A program made the translations under genes and the position numbers. A DNA stretch of 5,630 nucleotides from JADHLJ01 sp038116915 (GTDB lineage: Bacteria > Pseudomonadota > Alphaproteobacteria > Thalassobaculales > Thalassobaculaceae): positions 1 to 5,630 of the forward strand of contig JAYOEU010000241.1 in NCBI GenBank assembly GCA_038116915.1, in the 5' to 3' direction. The notes beneath the pieces were generated by a model. It had not been told where the DNA came from. It saw nothing but the letters and a program-made list of their open reading frames with translations, and made no database searches. Positions 4,985-5,630 of this stretch are shown here, in pieces (position 1 is the stretch's first letter; each line of letters starts with the position of its first letter).

Positions 4985-5630
4985 ATGCAGGTCACCGTCC
5001 AGCCATCCGATCCAACCGCCCGTGAAACCGTGCTCGGCGTTCTGAAGCAACGCTTCGGAGATCAGCTCACCACGTCCGAGGCGATCCGCGACCGGCACGG
5101 CAAGGACGAGAGCTATCATGCCTCGGTTCCACCCGACGCGGTCCTGTTCGCGCGGTCCACCGATGATGTGTCCGAAGCGGTGAAGACCTGCGCAACCTAC
5201 AAGTTTCCTGTCATCCCCTTCGGTGTCGGCACGTCGCTGGAAGGACATGTCGCGGCTCTGCGCGGCGGCCTGTGCATCGATGTTTCCGAGATGAACAAGA
5301 TCCTGCAGGTCAATCCCGAGGATCTGGACGTCACGGTTCAGGCCGGCGTGACCCGCAAGCAGCTGAATGAATATCTGCGCGATACCGGCCTGTTCTTTCC
5401 CATTGATCCCGGCGCCGACGCCTCGATCGGCGGCATGGCGGCCACCCGCGCCTCGGGCACCAACGCGGTGCGCTATGGCACCATGCGCGAGAACGTCCTC
5501 TCGCTGACCGTGGTGACCGCCGACGGGCGCGTCGTAAAAACCGCGCGGCGGTCCAGGAAGTCCTCGGCCGGCTATGACCTGACGCGGCTGTTCGTCGGCT
5601 CCGAGGGCACGCTCGGCGTGATCACCGAGG
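4985..5630 (+). CDS. FAD-linked oxidase, D-lactate dehydrogenase (cytochrome)/GlcD family, N-terminal part
   Basis: The gene runs off the right edge; 215 residues are visible of a family usually about 450-490 long. The visible part is the PCMH-type FAD-binding domain. It has RHGKDES at about 37-43, a PDAV...S..DV segment typical of the family start, the FAD pyrophosphate loop PFGVGTSLEGH (78-88), a VTVQAGVT strand (116-123), PGADASIGGMAATRASGTNA (142-161) followed by VRYGT, and SAGYDLTRLFVGSEGTLGVI (194-213). This pattern fits D-2-hydroxyacid oxidation, most likely D-lactate to pyruvate with electrons passed to cytochrome c or quinone. Glycolate oxidase subunit GlcD and D-2-hydroxyglutarate dehydrogenase are alternatives that only the missing C-terminal substrate domain could separate. 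There is no signal peptide at the chosen ATG, so it is probably cytoplasmic or peripheral to the inner membrane. It is divergent from the PilZ gene; its promoter is not identifiable by eye. Confidence 0.9.
   Translation, partial: MQVTVQPSDPTARETVLGVLKQRFGDQLTTSEAIRDRHGKDESYHASVPPDAVLFARSTDDVSEAVKTCATYKFPVIPFGVGTSLEGHVAALRGGLCIDVSEMNKILQVNPEDLDVTVQAGVTRKQLNEYLRDTGLFFPIDPGADASIGGMAATRASGTNAVRYGTMRENVLSLTVVTADGRVVKTARRSRKSSAGYDLTRLFVGSEGTLGVITE

Noticed and set aside
4765..5025. 86-codon plus-strand frame upstream of the FAD oxidase
   Set aside because: There is no good ribosome site, no family resemblance, and it overlaps the start of the well-supported oxidase in another frame.

Overview
The window looks like chromosomal DNA from an alphaproteobacterium. 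Coding DNA is GC-rich. Two regulatory signatures typical of that class are present: LexA half-sites of the GTTC-N7-GTTC type and a CtrA-type TTAA-N7-TTAAC box. An imuB-dnaE2 mutagenesis cassette is also present. I cannot name the genus.

Layout from left to right. Five genes lie on the minus strand and so are read from right to left. (1) dnaE2 (1-426) enters the window with only its N-terminal PHP part. (2) imuB (442-2043) sits 15 bp upstream of dnaE2 and is almost certainly co-transcribed with it. (3) The imuB start region (2025-2078) holds a compact SOS control region: four LexA half-sites at exact 11-bp steps overlapping a likely sigma70-type promoter. (4) A DjlA-like TerB/J-domain co-chaperone lies at 2106-2846. 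(5) A Rieske non-heme iron oxygenase alpha subunit lies at 2952-4115. (6) A small single-domain PilZ protein lies at 4212-4553. A 431-bp AT-richer divergent intergenic region (4554-4984) carries the CtrA-type box and a tandem 13-bp repeat. It separates the PilZ gene from (7), a plus-strand FAD-linked oxidase of the D-lactate dehydrogenase/GlcD family (4985 to the window end, truncated).

How they fit together. dnaE2 and imuB form the core of an SOS-induced translesion synthesis module. DnaE2 is the error-prone C-family polymerase and ImuB is a catalytically degenerate Y-family adaptor. The usual third member, imuA, is not where it would be expected, directly upstream of imuB; djlA is there instead, and imuB carries the LexA operator itself. 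The other genes (co-chaperone, Rieske oxygenase, PilZ, FAD oxidase) look like independent transcription units with no clear pathway link. The PilZ gene appears to be wired to cell-cycle or motility control through CtrA. I see no mobile element, CRISPR array, tRNA or rRNA. The most notable features are the symmetric LexA operator array with its possibly leaderless imuB start, the apparent lack of a linked imuA, and the CtrA box in front of the PilZ gene.
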